Of a stretch of DNA of 64,000 nt, positions 48,609 to 56,613 are shown piece by piece. The DNA is taken from assembly GCF_001618865.1 (NCBI RefSeq), contig NZ_CP015136.1, positions 4,437,001-4,501,000 of the forward strand. The letters run 5' to 3'. Numbering within the stretch: the first letter of the stretch is position 1; every line of letters begins with the position of its first letter. The notes beneath the pieces are model-generated. The model searched no databases. It saw only the letters and a program-made list of their open reading frames with translations, and was not told where the DNA came from. This DNA is from Luteitalea pratensis. GTDB taxonomy: Bacteria > Acidobacteriota > Vicinamibacteria > Vicinamibacterales > Vicinamibacteraceae. A program made the position numbers and the translations under genes.

Positions 48609-50303
48609 GTGGCGCAAGCCTCGCGTGATCAAGCGGGTCAGACGTTCGATGTGATCGTGGTCGGATCAGGCGCCTCGGGCGGTTGGGCCGCCAAACGGCT
48701 CTCGGAGGCGGGCATCAACGTCGTGCTGCTCGATGCCGGCCGGGCGCTCACAGATGCCGACTACAAGGAGCACGCGCCGGCATACACGCTCGAGTACCGC
48801 AACCGCGCCGACGACCGCATCCGCGAAACCCGCGCCAGGCAGAAGGACTGCTACGCCTGCACCGAGTACAACTACGAGTGGTTCGTCAACGACAACGAGG
48901 AGCCCTATACCACCGCGCAGGGCAAGCCGTTCTCGTGGCAGGGACGCACCCGCATCATCGGCGGCCGCACGAACATCTGGGGACGCCAGAGCTATCGCTT
49001 CAGCGACAACGACTTCAAGGCCGCGAGCAGCGACGGCCATGGGATCGACTGGCCCATTGCCTACAAGGACCTCGAGTCGTACTACGACATGGTCGAGGAG
49101 TACGTCGGCATCTCGGGCATGCCCGAGCAGGACCCGATGCTGCCCGACAGCAAGTTCCACCCGCCGATGGGACTCAACTGCGCCGAGCACCACGTCCGCA
49201 ACGTCATCAGGAAGAGCTTCAACCGGACGCTGACGATTGGCCGCGCCGCCAACATCACCAGGCCGATCAACGGCCGCGCGCCCTGCCACTATTGCGGCCC
49301 GTGCGAGCGCGGATGCGCGACGCATTCGTACTTCAACTCCGCGTTCACCACCGTTGCCGACGCCATCAAGACCGGCAAGTGCACCCTCATCCAGAACGCG
49401 ATGGTGTACCAGGTCCTGATGGACGCTTCGGGCAAGAAGGCCCGCGGCGTCTCCTACATCGACCGGAACACGCGGCAGTTGAAGGAAGTCAACGCCCGCG
49501 TGGTGATCCTGGCGGCGCAGGCGCTCGAGTCGTCGCGGATCCTGTTGAACAGCCGCGAGGGTGGCCTGGCCAACAGCAGCGGTGTCCTCGGCAAGTACCT
49601 GATGGACCACACGTGGGTCGCCGGTGGCGCGAGCGGCGAGTTTCCCGATTACGCGCAGAAGCCGAGCGTGAACGGTCCGAACCGTCCGAATGGCACCTAC
49701 GTCATCCGCTTCCGCAACCGTCCCGGCGAGCCGAAGCACAAGGACTTCCTGCGCGGCTACGGCTACCAGGGCGGCGGTGCGAGCAATTTCAACTACGGCG
49801 TGTCCGGCTTCGGCCGCGACTACAAGGAGGCGGTGGCCAACTCCAGCGTGACGCAGTTTGCCTTCTCCGGCTTCGGCGAGGTGCTGCCCTACGAGGACAA
49901 CCAGGTGTCGATCGACCCGAACGTCGTCGACACGTTCGGGATCCCCGTGCTGCGCATTTCCATGGCGTGGAAGGAGAACGAGCAGAAGATGATCCCGGAC
50001 ATGGGCTACGCCGCGGCCGAGATGCTCGAGGCTGCCGGCGCCAGGAACATCCGTCCGTTCTTCTTCCTCGATCGCGTACCGGGCTACGGCATCCACGAGA
50101 TGGGCGTCGCCCGGATGGGCGCCGACCCGAAGAACTCGGTCCTCAACCAGTTCCAGCAGACGCATGACATCGGTAACCTTCTGGTGACCGATGCGAGCGG
50201 CTTCGTGTCCGGCGGCTGCCAGAACCCGACGTTGACCATCATGGCGCTGACCGTGCGCTCCTGCGACCACCTGATGGAACAGATGAAGGCCGGGACGATC
50301 TAG
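48609..50303 (+). CDS. GMC-type FAD-dependent oxidoreductase, sugar dehydrogenase alpha-subunit-like
   Basis: 564 residues. FAD dinucleotide motif VIVVGSGASGGWAAKRLSEA near the N-terminus; GGRTNIWGRQSYRF; C-terminal GMC domain with PGYGIHEMGVARMGADP and SGGCQNPTLTIMALTVRSCD, holding the catalytic His/Asn region. CHYCGPCERGC gives Cys226, 229, 232 and 236, resembling the iron-sulfur motif of FAD glucose dehydrogenase alpha subunits. No own signal peptide, so export by the Tat gamma subunit next door is inferred. Substrate (sugar or sugar acid) is not known. Confidence 0.9.
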   Translation: MAQASRDQAGQTFDVIVVGSGASGGWAAKRLSEAGINVVLLDAGRALTDADYKEHAPAYTLEYRNRADDRIRETRARQKDCYACTEYNYEWFVNDNEEPYTTAQGKPFSWQGRTRIIGGRTNIWGRQSYRFSDNDFKAASSDGHGIDWPIAYKDLESYYDMVEEYVGISGMPEQDPMLPDSKFHPPMGLNCAEHHVRNVIRKSFNRTLTIGRAANITRPINGRAPCHYCGPCERGCATHSYFNSAFTTVADAIKTGKCTLIQNAMVYQVLMDASGKKARGVSYIDRNTRQLKEVNARVVILAAQALESSRILLNSREGGLANSSGVLGKYLMDHTWVAGGASGEFPDYAQKPSVNGPNRPNGTYVIRFRNRPGEPKHKDFLRGYGYQGGGASNFNYGVSGFGRDYKEAVANSSVTQFAFSGFGEVLPYEDNQVSIDPNVVDTFGIPVLRISMAWKENEQKMIPDMGYAAAEMLEAAGARNIRPFFFLDRVPGYGIHEMGVARMGADPKNSVLNQFQQTHDIGNLLVTDASGFVSGGCQNPTLTIMALTVRSCDHLMEQMKAGTI

Positions 50304-50353
50304 ATCGCGGATCGGGAACCGGGAATCGGAATCGGACGATCGAGGGCTCGATG

Positions 50354-50416
50354 GTAGGGCCGGCTCTCCGAGCCCGGCCCTTTATCTGAAGGCCGCGTTC
50401 GGCGAACGGGCCCTAC
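50354..50416. repeat. REPIN-like paired hairpin, locus 5
   Basis: The left element is GTAG then GGCCGGCTC-TCC-GAGCCCGGCC. The right one on the minus strand starts GTAGGGCC with inner stem CGTTC-GCC-GAACG. It lies between the two GMC genes and is the only locus not touching a stop codon. Degenerate heptamers GGATCGG, GAACCGG and GAATCGG precede it at 50309-50335. Confidence 0.75.
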
Positions 50417-50454
50417 CGGCGGCGGCACTCACCAGGCACATGCAGGAGCTGCGA

Positions 50455-52143
50455 ATGACGAGTTCCGCCCAGGTGGCCGGACAGACGTTCGATGCCGTAG
50501 TCGTCGGGCCGGCGCATCCGGCGGCTGGGCCGCGAAGCGCCTGAGCGAGTCCGGCCTGCAGGTCTGCATGCTCGAGGCCGGGCGAGCCCTGACCGATGCC
50601 GACTACAAGGAGCACGTTCCGGCGTCCTCCCTGCCCTATCGCAATCGTGCCGACGAGGTGATCCGCCGGACGCGTCCGAAGCAGAAGGACTGCTACGCCT
50701 GTCGTGAGTGGAACTACGACTGGTTCGCGAACGACATCGACGAGCCGTACACCACGCCTGACGACAAGCCCTTCGCGTGGATGGGCCGGATGCGCGTGGT
50801 CGGCGGTCGCACGAATGTGTGGGGGCGCCAGAGCTACCGTCTCGGTGACATCGACTTCAAGGCGGCGAGCCGGGACGGCCATGGCGTCGACTGGCCGCTG
50901 TCCTACGCCGATCTCGCGCCGTACTACGACATCGTCGACGAATACGTCGGCATCACCGGCATCAACGAAGGCGCCGATGCCGTCGTGCCCGACGGCAGGT
51001 TCCACCCGCCGATGGGAATGTCGTGCATCGAGCACGCGGTTCGCCGGCGGTTGCGGACGCAGTTTGGCCGGACGATGACGCTGGGTCGCTCTGCCAACCT
51101 CACCAGGCCCATCAACGGACGGTCCGCCTGCCACTATTGCGGGCCCTGCGAGCAGGGGTGCGCCACGCACTCGTACTTCAACAGTGCCTTCACGACGGTG
51201 GCCGATGCGCTTCGCACTGGGCGCACGACCCTCGTCACCGGCGCGATGGTCCACCAGGTCATCGTCGATCCGGCGACGGGCAAGGCGCGAGGCGTCAGCT
51301 ACATCGACCGTTCGACGCGCCAGGTACGCGAGGTGTACGCGAGGGTGGTGGTGATGGCCGCGCAGGCCCTCGAGTCCACTCGCATCCTGCTGAACAGCCG
51401 CGAGGGCGGACTTGCCAATGGCAGCGGCGTGCTGGGCAAGTACTTGATGGATCACATCAGCGGCGGCGGCGCATCGGCGGAGTTCCCCGACCTGGCCGGT
51501 ACCGTGATGGGCCCCGACAGCCCACGACGGCCGAACGGGATCTACCTGATGCGCTTCCGCAACCTGCCGGGCCAGCCTGCTGCGAAGGATTTCCTGCGCG
51601 GCTATGGCTACCAGGGCGGCGGCAGCACCGGCCTGCGCGGCAACGCGCCTGGCTTCGGCGCGGCCTACAAGGCGACCGTGCGCGACACCGCCACCACCTT
51701 CAACTTCGGCGGCTTCGGCGAATGCCTGCCGTACGCGGACAATGAGGTCTCGATCGATCGCGACGTGGTGGATACATGGGGAATCCCGGCTGCGCGTGTC
51801 CATGCGGTGGCACGACAACCAACTCGCCCTGCGCCGCGACATGGCCTTGCAGGCCGCAGAGATGCTCGACGCCCTGGGCGGCACGCGCATCCAAATCCGC
51901 CTCAACGAGCAGCAAGCGCCAGGCTATGGTATCCACGAAGTCGGCACGGCCCGCATGGGCCCGGACGCGAAGTCGTCGGTGCTCAATCAGTTCCAGCAGG
52001 CGCACGAGGTGAAGAACCTGTTTGTCACCGACGGCGCCGGCTTCCCGTCGATCGCCTGCCAGAACCCGACCCTGACGATCATGGCGCTGACCGTGCGGTC
52101 GTGCGACTACATACTCGACGAAATGAAAAAGGGGAACCTGTAA
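50455..52143 (+). pseudogene. Second GMC oxidoreductase, disrupted by two compensating frameshifts
   Basis: A close paralogue of the preceding gene (same order of motifs, most residues identical, including the CHYCGPCEQGC cluster). From ATG 50455 the frame reads TSSAQVAGQTFDAVVVG, then loses one base near 50510 inside the FAD motif (GSGASGG is restored in the next frame). It continues to about 51785, where two bases are missing in the WGIP-RLRVSM segment, returning to the original frame and ending at TAA 52143. Net loss is three bases. It is either a young pseudogene or contains two sequencing errors. Confidence 0.8.
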
Positions 52144-52144
52144 G

Positions 52145-52252
52145 GTAGGGACGCCTCTCCGAGGCGTCCACCTCTCTCTCCGTGGCATCCACCACTCTCC
52201 ATCGGCGAGTCCGGCGGCTGCGGAGATGGACCGCTCGGAGAGCGGTCCCTAC
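52145..52252. repeat. REPIN-like paired hairpin, locus 6
   Basis: The left element is GTAG then GGACGCCTC-TCC-GAGGCGTCC, one base after the GMC2 TAA. The right element on the minus strand is GTAG then GGACCGCTC-TCC-GAGCGGTCC; its foot supplies the TAG ending the minus-strand remnant. The middle ~60 bases are unrelated. Confidence 0.88.
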
Positions 52253-52440
52253 CTGATCGATACCTTCTGCGACCCGGCCTGCAACGGGTAACGCTTCCCT
52301 TTCCAGAACAGATCGCCGCTCACGCCGTCCGGCAGTGTCACCGTTGCCTCGAGCGCGTCGCCGGTCCGCTTCAGGACGACGTCCACGAAGCCCGTCGGGT
52401 GCGGCACGCGTCCCGACACTTCAGTCAGGTCGCCGAGGTG
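52249..52440 (-). pseudogene. C-terminal remnant resembling alpha-L-rhamnosidase or a related glycosidase
   Basis: About 60 residues, VSGRVPHPTGFVDVVLKRTG then ATVTLPDGVSGDLFWKGKRY and PLQAGSQKVSIR. The LPxGVxGxxxWxGKxxPLxxGxQ pattern looks like the last beta-strands of bacterial alpha-L-rhamnosidases. Upstream the frame runs into 7-bp repeats, so the rest of the gene is gone. Its TAG stop is the REPIN foot of locus 6. Resemblance judged by eye only. Confidence 0.45.
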
Positions 52441-52454
52441 GGGCCTGCCTTCGC

Positions 52455-52577
52455 GACTGGGACTCGGGATTCGGGACTGGCCTTCGGCCTGGCGCGTATG
52501 CGTCAGGCATGAGGCATGAGGCATCAGTCGTTAAGCGTTAGGCGTTAGGCGTTAATATGCCCCGTGCCCCGTGCCCC
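52455..52577. repeat. Cluster of four different heptamer arrays before nth
   Basis: In order: GGGACTC, GGGATTC, GGGACTG (52464-52486); GGCATGA repeats (52506-52525); GGCGTTA repeats (52531-52556); CCCCGTG twice (52560-52573). The last array contains the GTG used here as the nth start. The 52144-52563 spacer is otherwise filled by REPIN locus 6 and the glycosidase remnant. Confidence 0.85.
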
Positions 52578-53478
52578 TAAAGGCGCGCCGACCCTCGTGC
52601 CGGCCGCGGCCGTGCTGGAGCGTCTGCTCCGCCACTACCCGACGCCGGACACCGAACTCGCCTACCGCAACGCCTTCGAACTGCTGATCGCGACCGTGCT
52701 GTCGGCGCAATCCACCGACCGGCGCGTGAACGAGACGACGCCGGCCCTTTTTGCGCTGTATCCCGATGCGCGCGCGCTGGCCGTCGCGGATCCAGCCGAT
52801 GTCGAGCCGATCATCCACGCCACCGGGTTCTTCCGCGTCAAGTCCAGGGCCATCGTCACGCTCTCGCAGCGGCTCGTCGCGGAGCATGGCGGCGACGTGC
52901 CGGCGACCATGGACACCCTGACGACGTTGCCGGGCGTCGGGAGGAAGACCGCCAACGTCGTGCTCGGCCACGCGCTCGGCGTGCCGGGACTCCCCGTCGA
53001 TCGCCATGTGCTGCGCGTCACCGAACGCATCGGCCTGACCTTCGAGACCACGCCCGAAGGTGTGGAACGCGACCTCTGCGCGGCGCTGCCCGCATCCGAC
53101 TGGACGCGCATGTCCGACGCGCTGATCCTGCACGGCCGGCGCATCTGCCGGCCGCGGCCGCTCTGCGGCGAGTGCTTCGTCGCCGATGTGTGTCGCTACC
53201 CGTTCAAGACCGGAGGGATTGCGCCACTCGACCTCGGTGCGCCACCCACAGGCAGGCCTGCGGGCCGGGCTCGGCCACCTTCGCGCAACGCGCCGGGATC
53301 GCAGCGGTCTGATAAGGCTCCGCGCCCAACGATCGGGAACGCCATCAAGCGAACGACGACGAACCCGCAGGCTGGCTCGTCGCGCCGAAGCGGCAACGCC
53401 GCGAAGGCGGACTCGTCGCGCCGAAGCGGCAACGCCGCGAAGGCGGAAGGCCGACGGACGAAGGCCGTCAAGAAATGA
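52564..53478 (+). CDS. nth: Endonuclease III with repetitive C-terminal tail
   Basis: 304 residues. Bifunctional DNA glycosylase/AP lyase for oxidised pyrimidines. Helix-hairpin-helix LPGVGRKTANVVLGHALG with catalytic Lys, VDRHVLRVTERIGL with catalytic Asp, and the [4Fe-4S] ligand set CRPRPLCGECFVADVC (C-x6-C-x2-C-x5-C). The enzyme core ends near residue 220; the remaining ~85 residues are a basic, low-complexity tail with a 12-residue unit SSRRSGNAAKAD/E present twice in tandem. The GTG lies in a heptamer repeat; the true start may differ. Confidence 0.93.
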   Translation: MPRAPKGAPTLVPAAAVLERLLRHYPTPDTELAYRNAFELLIATVLSAQSTDRRVNETTPALFALYPDARALAVADPADVEPIIHATGFFRVKSRAIVTLSQRLVAEHGGDVPATMDTLTTLPGVGRKTANVVLGHALGVPGLPVDRHVLRVTERIGLTFETTPEGVERDLCAALPASDWTRMSDALILHGRRICRPRPLCGECFVADVCRYPFKTGGIAPLDLGAPPTGRPAGRARPPSRNAPGSQRSDKAPRPTIGNAIKRTTTNPQAGSSRRSGNAAKADSSRRSGNAAKAEGRRTKAVKK

Positions 53479-53873
53479 CCCGAGACGAGTTCGCGACATT
53501 GATCGAGGAGGCGCTGACGCTGATTCCCGAGAACTTCCGGGACGCGATGCGCAACATTGCGATCATCGTCGAGGAGTACCCGCCAGCCACGCTCCTCGAG
53601 GAGATGGAGATCGAGGCACCCGACACGCTCTATGGTCTCTATCTCGGCACGCCCATCACCGAGCGGCAATGGGACGACGGCAATCGCGAGCCCGATCAGA
53701 TCGTCCTCTACCAGGGGCCGCACGAGGAGGACGCGATCAACGAGGACGACCTCGTGGCCATGGTCGCCGAGACGCTGATCCACGAGATCGGGCATTACTT
53801 CGGCATGTCGGAGGAGGAGATCCAGGAGGTCGAGGAGCACTTCTGGGCCGAGCAGGACGGAGATCACGACTAG
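53475..53873 (+). CDS. Minimal zincin metallopeptidase (HExxH)
   Basis: 132 residues. LVAMVAETLIHEIGHYFGMS EEEI carries HEIGH-x-x-G-x-x-E-E, the zinc site with His, His and Glu ligands of the small acidic metallopeptidase family (PF06262-type). Extremely acidic overall. Substrate unknown. The start overlaps the nth stop (ATGA) and the stop overlaps the rsmA GTG (TAGTG), so all three are translated in series. Confidence 0.9.
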   Translation: MTRDEFATLIEEALTLIPENFRDAMRNIAIIVEEYPPATLLEEMEIEAPDTLYGLYLGTPITERQWDDGNREPDQIVLYQGPHEEDAINEDDLVAMVAETLIHEIGHYFGMSEEEIQEVEEHFWAEQDGDHD

Positions 53874-54691
53874 TGGTTCCGCCTTCGCCAGGGCTTCGGC
53901 GGACAGGACAGGCGCGCAAGCGATTCGGGCAGCACTTCCTCGAGCGCCCGTGGGTCGACAAGGTCGTCGCCGCCATCGCCCCGCAGCCTGGTGACGTCTT
54001 CCTCGAAATCGGCCCCGGCCGCGGCCAGTTGACCGTCCCGATCGCGCGGGCCGGCGCGGTCGTTCATGCCGTGGAGATCGATCGCGACCTCGTGGCCGAG
54101 TTGCGGGCCCGCGCACTGCCCCGCGTCCACGTGCACGAAGGCGACTTCCTCGATGTGCCTCCCGAGACATGGTTCGAGGGAGACCGCCCGTATCGCGTCG
54201 CCGCCAACCTGCCCTACAACATCTCGACGCCGGTGCTCGGTCGCCTGTTGCGCCACGCCCGGGAGGGACGCGTCGCCGATGCCGTCCTGATGCTTCAGAA
54301 GGAAGTGGCTGACCGCTTGATCGCCGTCCCGGGCACGGGCGATTACGGGCCGCTGGCGATCGCGATGGCCTTGCAGGCCGACGTGAGCCGTGCCTTCGTG
54401 CTTCCGCCGGGGGCATTCCGCCCGCCCCCCAGGGTCCATTCTGCGGTCGTCCGTATCGGCTTCCGTGCCGACCGGGTGACCATCGCGGACCAAGCCCGCT
54501 TCGACGCCATCGTCCGGCACGTGTTCACCCAGCGCAGGAAGATGCTGGGGACCACGCTGCAAGCGCTGGCCAGGGGGGAAGGCGCCGACGCGAAGGCGTG
54601 GCTCGCCGAGGCCGGCATCGACGGACAGCGGCGCGCCGAGACGTTGTCGCTCGAGGAGTTCGCGCGCCTGGCCGCTGCGGCCCGAAGGTAG
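53873..54691 (+). CDS. rsmA: 16S rRNA dimethyladenosine transferase RsmA (KsgA)
   Basis: 272 residues. Dimethylates A1518/A1519 in 16S rRNA. RKRFGQHFLERPWVDKVVAA start, SAM motif VFLEIGPGRGQLTVPIA, the NLPYNISTPVLGRLL motif (N-L-P-Y), and FVLPPGAFRPPPRVHSAVVR. The GTG start at 53873 gives family length; a GGAG lies about ten bases upstream. Confidence 0.96.
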   Translation: MVPPSPGLRRTGQARKRFGQHFLERPWVDKVVAAIAPQPGDVFLEIGPGRGQLTVPIARAGAVVHAVEIDRDLVAELRARALPRVHVHEGDFLDVPPETWFEGDRPYRVAANLPYNISTPVLGRLLRHAREGRVADAVLMLQKEVADRLIAVPGTGDYGPLAIAMALQADVSRAFVLPPGAFRPPPRVHSAVVRIGFRADRVTIADQARFDAIVRHVFTQRRKMLGTTLQALARGEGADAKAWLAEAGIDGQRRAETLSLEEFARLAAAARR

Positions 54692-54735
54692 CCGCCGTTC
54701 CCGTGTTATCTTGTTGTCCGCTGTAGGACTTAGCG

Positions 54736-54854
54736 GATCCAGCCCAACCCAGTGGGTCTGGATTCTCACAGCCGACGCTGGCGCCCGCCAGGCCGGTCGG
54801 CTGTCCGTGTCCGCTGCGCCGGTCCCCCGCCTCGACCGGTGCTGGTGGCGCAGC
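54736..54854 (+). ncRNA. Strongly structured spacer/leader upstream of rnj
   Basis: Three consecutive hairpins in the 245-bp rsmA-rnj spacer. (1) ATCCAG/CTGGAT with inner ACCC/GGGT. (2) CAGCCGAC/GTCGGCTG (54769-54776 with 54796-54803) enclosing CTGGCG/CGCCAG. (3) GCTGCGCC/GGCGCAGC (54813-54820 with 54847-54854) enclosing CGGTC/GACCG. No known RNA family is recognised (no SRP GGAA loop, no riboswitch core). It may be a 5-prime leader controlling RNase J or a small RNA; unproven. Confidence 0.4.
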
Positions 54855-54936
54855 ACGTGTGCAGGACCGACGTGGCCTTTCGCTGCGCTCGGAGGTGTTG
54901 TCGGCGTATTGCCGGCCCTGGGAAGCTTCGATAAAG

Positions 54937-56613
54937 ATGATCGTGCCCGAGACGACGCTGGCGCTGCCGGTCGACGTGGTGCCGCTTGGCGGCCTGCGCG
55001 AATTCGGCATGAACACGATGGCGATCACGTGTGGAGACACGACGATCGTTGTCGATGCCGGCGTGATGTTCGCAGAGCCCGATCTGCCCGGCGTCGACCT
55101 GGTCGTGCCCGACCTGGCCTACCTCGAGGGCCTGGGCCACAAGGTGGCCGCCGTCTTCCTCACGCACGGCCACGAGGATCACATCGGCGGGCTGCCGTAC
55201 CTGATGCCGCTGGTCGAAGGCCCGGTCTACGGTTCGCGACTGGCGCTGGCGCTGGTGGAAAATCGCCTCGAACAGCACAGCATCGACGTCCGTGGACGGC
55301 TCAAACCGGTGGCGCCTCGCGAACGCGTGCAGGTGGGGCCGTTCACCATCGAGTGCCTGCGCGTCACGCACAGCATGCCGGACTGCCTGGCGCTGGCCAT
55401 CCACACGCCGGCTGGCGTACTGGTCCACACCGGCGATTTCAAGATCGACCACACGCCGCTCGATGCCGAGACGACGGACCTGCCGCGCCTGGCCGAACTC
55501 GGTCAACAAGGCGTACTGGCGCTGTTTGCCGACAGCACCAACGTCGACCGGCCCGGCGTCGCCGGCTCGGAACGCGACGTCATCGACGGCTTCGAGGAGA
55601 TCTTCACGTCCACGGCCGGCAAGATCGTCGTGGCGATGTTCGCCTCGAGCATCCACCGCATGCAGATCCTCGTGGATCTCGCGGCGCAGTTCGATCGCAA
55701 CGTCGCCTTCGTGGGCCGTGGCGTGATCGACAACTCGGAAACCGCGCAGCGCCTGGGATTGCTGCGTATCCCCTCCGGCGTGCAGATTCGCGACAGCGAG
55801 GTCCGGAACTTCCCCGGCAGCGACGTGGTCTGCATCACGACCGGGTCGCAGGGCGAACCGGCGGCTGCCCTGTCGCGCATCGCGATCGACGACCACCGGT
55901 TCGTGAAGGTGGACGATGACGACGTGGTCGTGTTCTCGGCACGCGCCATCCCGGGCAACGAACGGGCGATCGGCCGGGTGATGAACCACCTCGCGCTGCG
56001 CGGCGCCGACGTGATCTACGAGGGCCAGAAGCACATTCATGTCTCCGGGCACGGACATGTGGAGGAACTGAAGCTGATGCACTCGTTGGTCCGGCCGAAG
56101 TACTTCGTCCCGATCCATGGCGAGTATCGCCAGCTCGCACGTCATGCCCGGGTCGCGCAGACCGTGTCGCGTGGTACCGAGATCCTGGTGATCGACAACG
56201 GCGACGTGCTGCGCTTCGACGGCGAGGGCGCCGCCATCGAGGGTCGCGCCGAAGTCGGCAGGCGGCTCATCGACGGCACGCGGACCGGCGAGGTCGCCGA
56301 CGAGGTGCTGCGCGATCGCAAGCACCTCGCGGGCGACGGCCTGATCGTGCCGATGCTCGCCGTGAACATGCAGACCGGTGAGCTTGCTGGCACGTTCGAG
56401 ATCATCACGCGCGGGTTCGTCGTCGACGAGGCGTCGGAGGCCTTGCTGCGTGACGCCACCGCGATGATTCGGGATGCCGTGCGCGCCGCGCCGATCGAGG
56501 AACGAACAGATGTGGGGCTGCTGCGCGAACGCGTGCGGTCCGAGTTGCAGCGTGTGCTGCGGCGCAAGGCGGGGCGGCGCCCGCTCATCGTGCCCGTGGT
56601 GATGGAGATCTGA
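54937..56613 (+). CDS. rnj: Ribonuclease J
   Basis: 558 residues. Metallo-beta-lactamase/beta-CASP nuclease for 5-prime exo- and endonucleolytic mRNA decay. Motif HGHEDHIGGLPYL (His77, His79, Asp81, His82), later TGDFKIDHTP, FADSTNVDRPG, VSGHGHVEELKLMHSLVRPK YFVPIHGEYR, and a C-terminal domain. The start at 54937 (MIVPETTLALPVDVVPLGGL) fits; the 26-codon extension lies in the structured spacer. Coupled to ftsK by a TGATG overlap. Confidence 0.95.
   Translation: MIVPETTLALPVDVVPLGGLREFGMNTMAITCGDTTIVVDAGVMFAEPDLPGVDLVVPDLAYLEGLGHKVAAVFLTHGHEDHIGGLPYLMPLVEGPVYGSRLALALVENRLEQHSIDVRGRLKPVAPRERVQVGPFTIECLRVTHSMPDCLALAIHTPAGVLVHTGDFKIDHTPLDAETTDLPRLAELGQQGVLALFADSTNVDRPGVAGSERDVIDGFEEIFTSTAGKIVVAMFASSIHRMQILVDLAAQFDRNVAFVGRGVIDNSETAQRLGLLRIPSGVQIRDSEVRNFPGSDVVCITTGSQGEPAAALSRIAIDDHRFVKVDDDDVVVFSARAIPGNERAIGRVMNHLALRGADVIYEGQKHIHVSGHGHVEELKLMHSLVRPKYFVPIHGEYRQLARHARVAQTVSRGTEILVIDNGDVLRFDGEGAAIEGRAEVGRRLIDGTRTGEVADEVLRDRKHLAGDGLIVPMLAVNMQTGELAGTFEIITRGFVVDEASEALLRDATAMIRDAVRAAPIEERTDVGLLRERVRSELQRVLRRKAGRRPLIVPVVMEI

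Noticed and set aside
54692-54936. SRP RNA, tmRNA or a known riboswitch before rnj
   Set aside because: No GGAA apical loop, no tRNA-like ends and no known aptamer core could be found.
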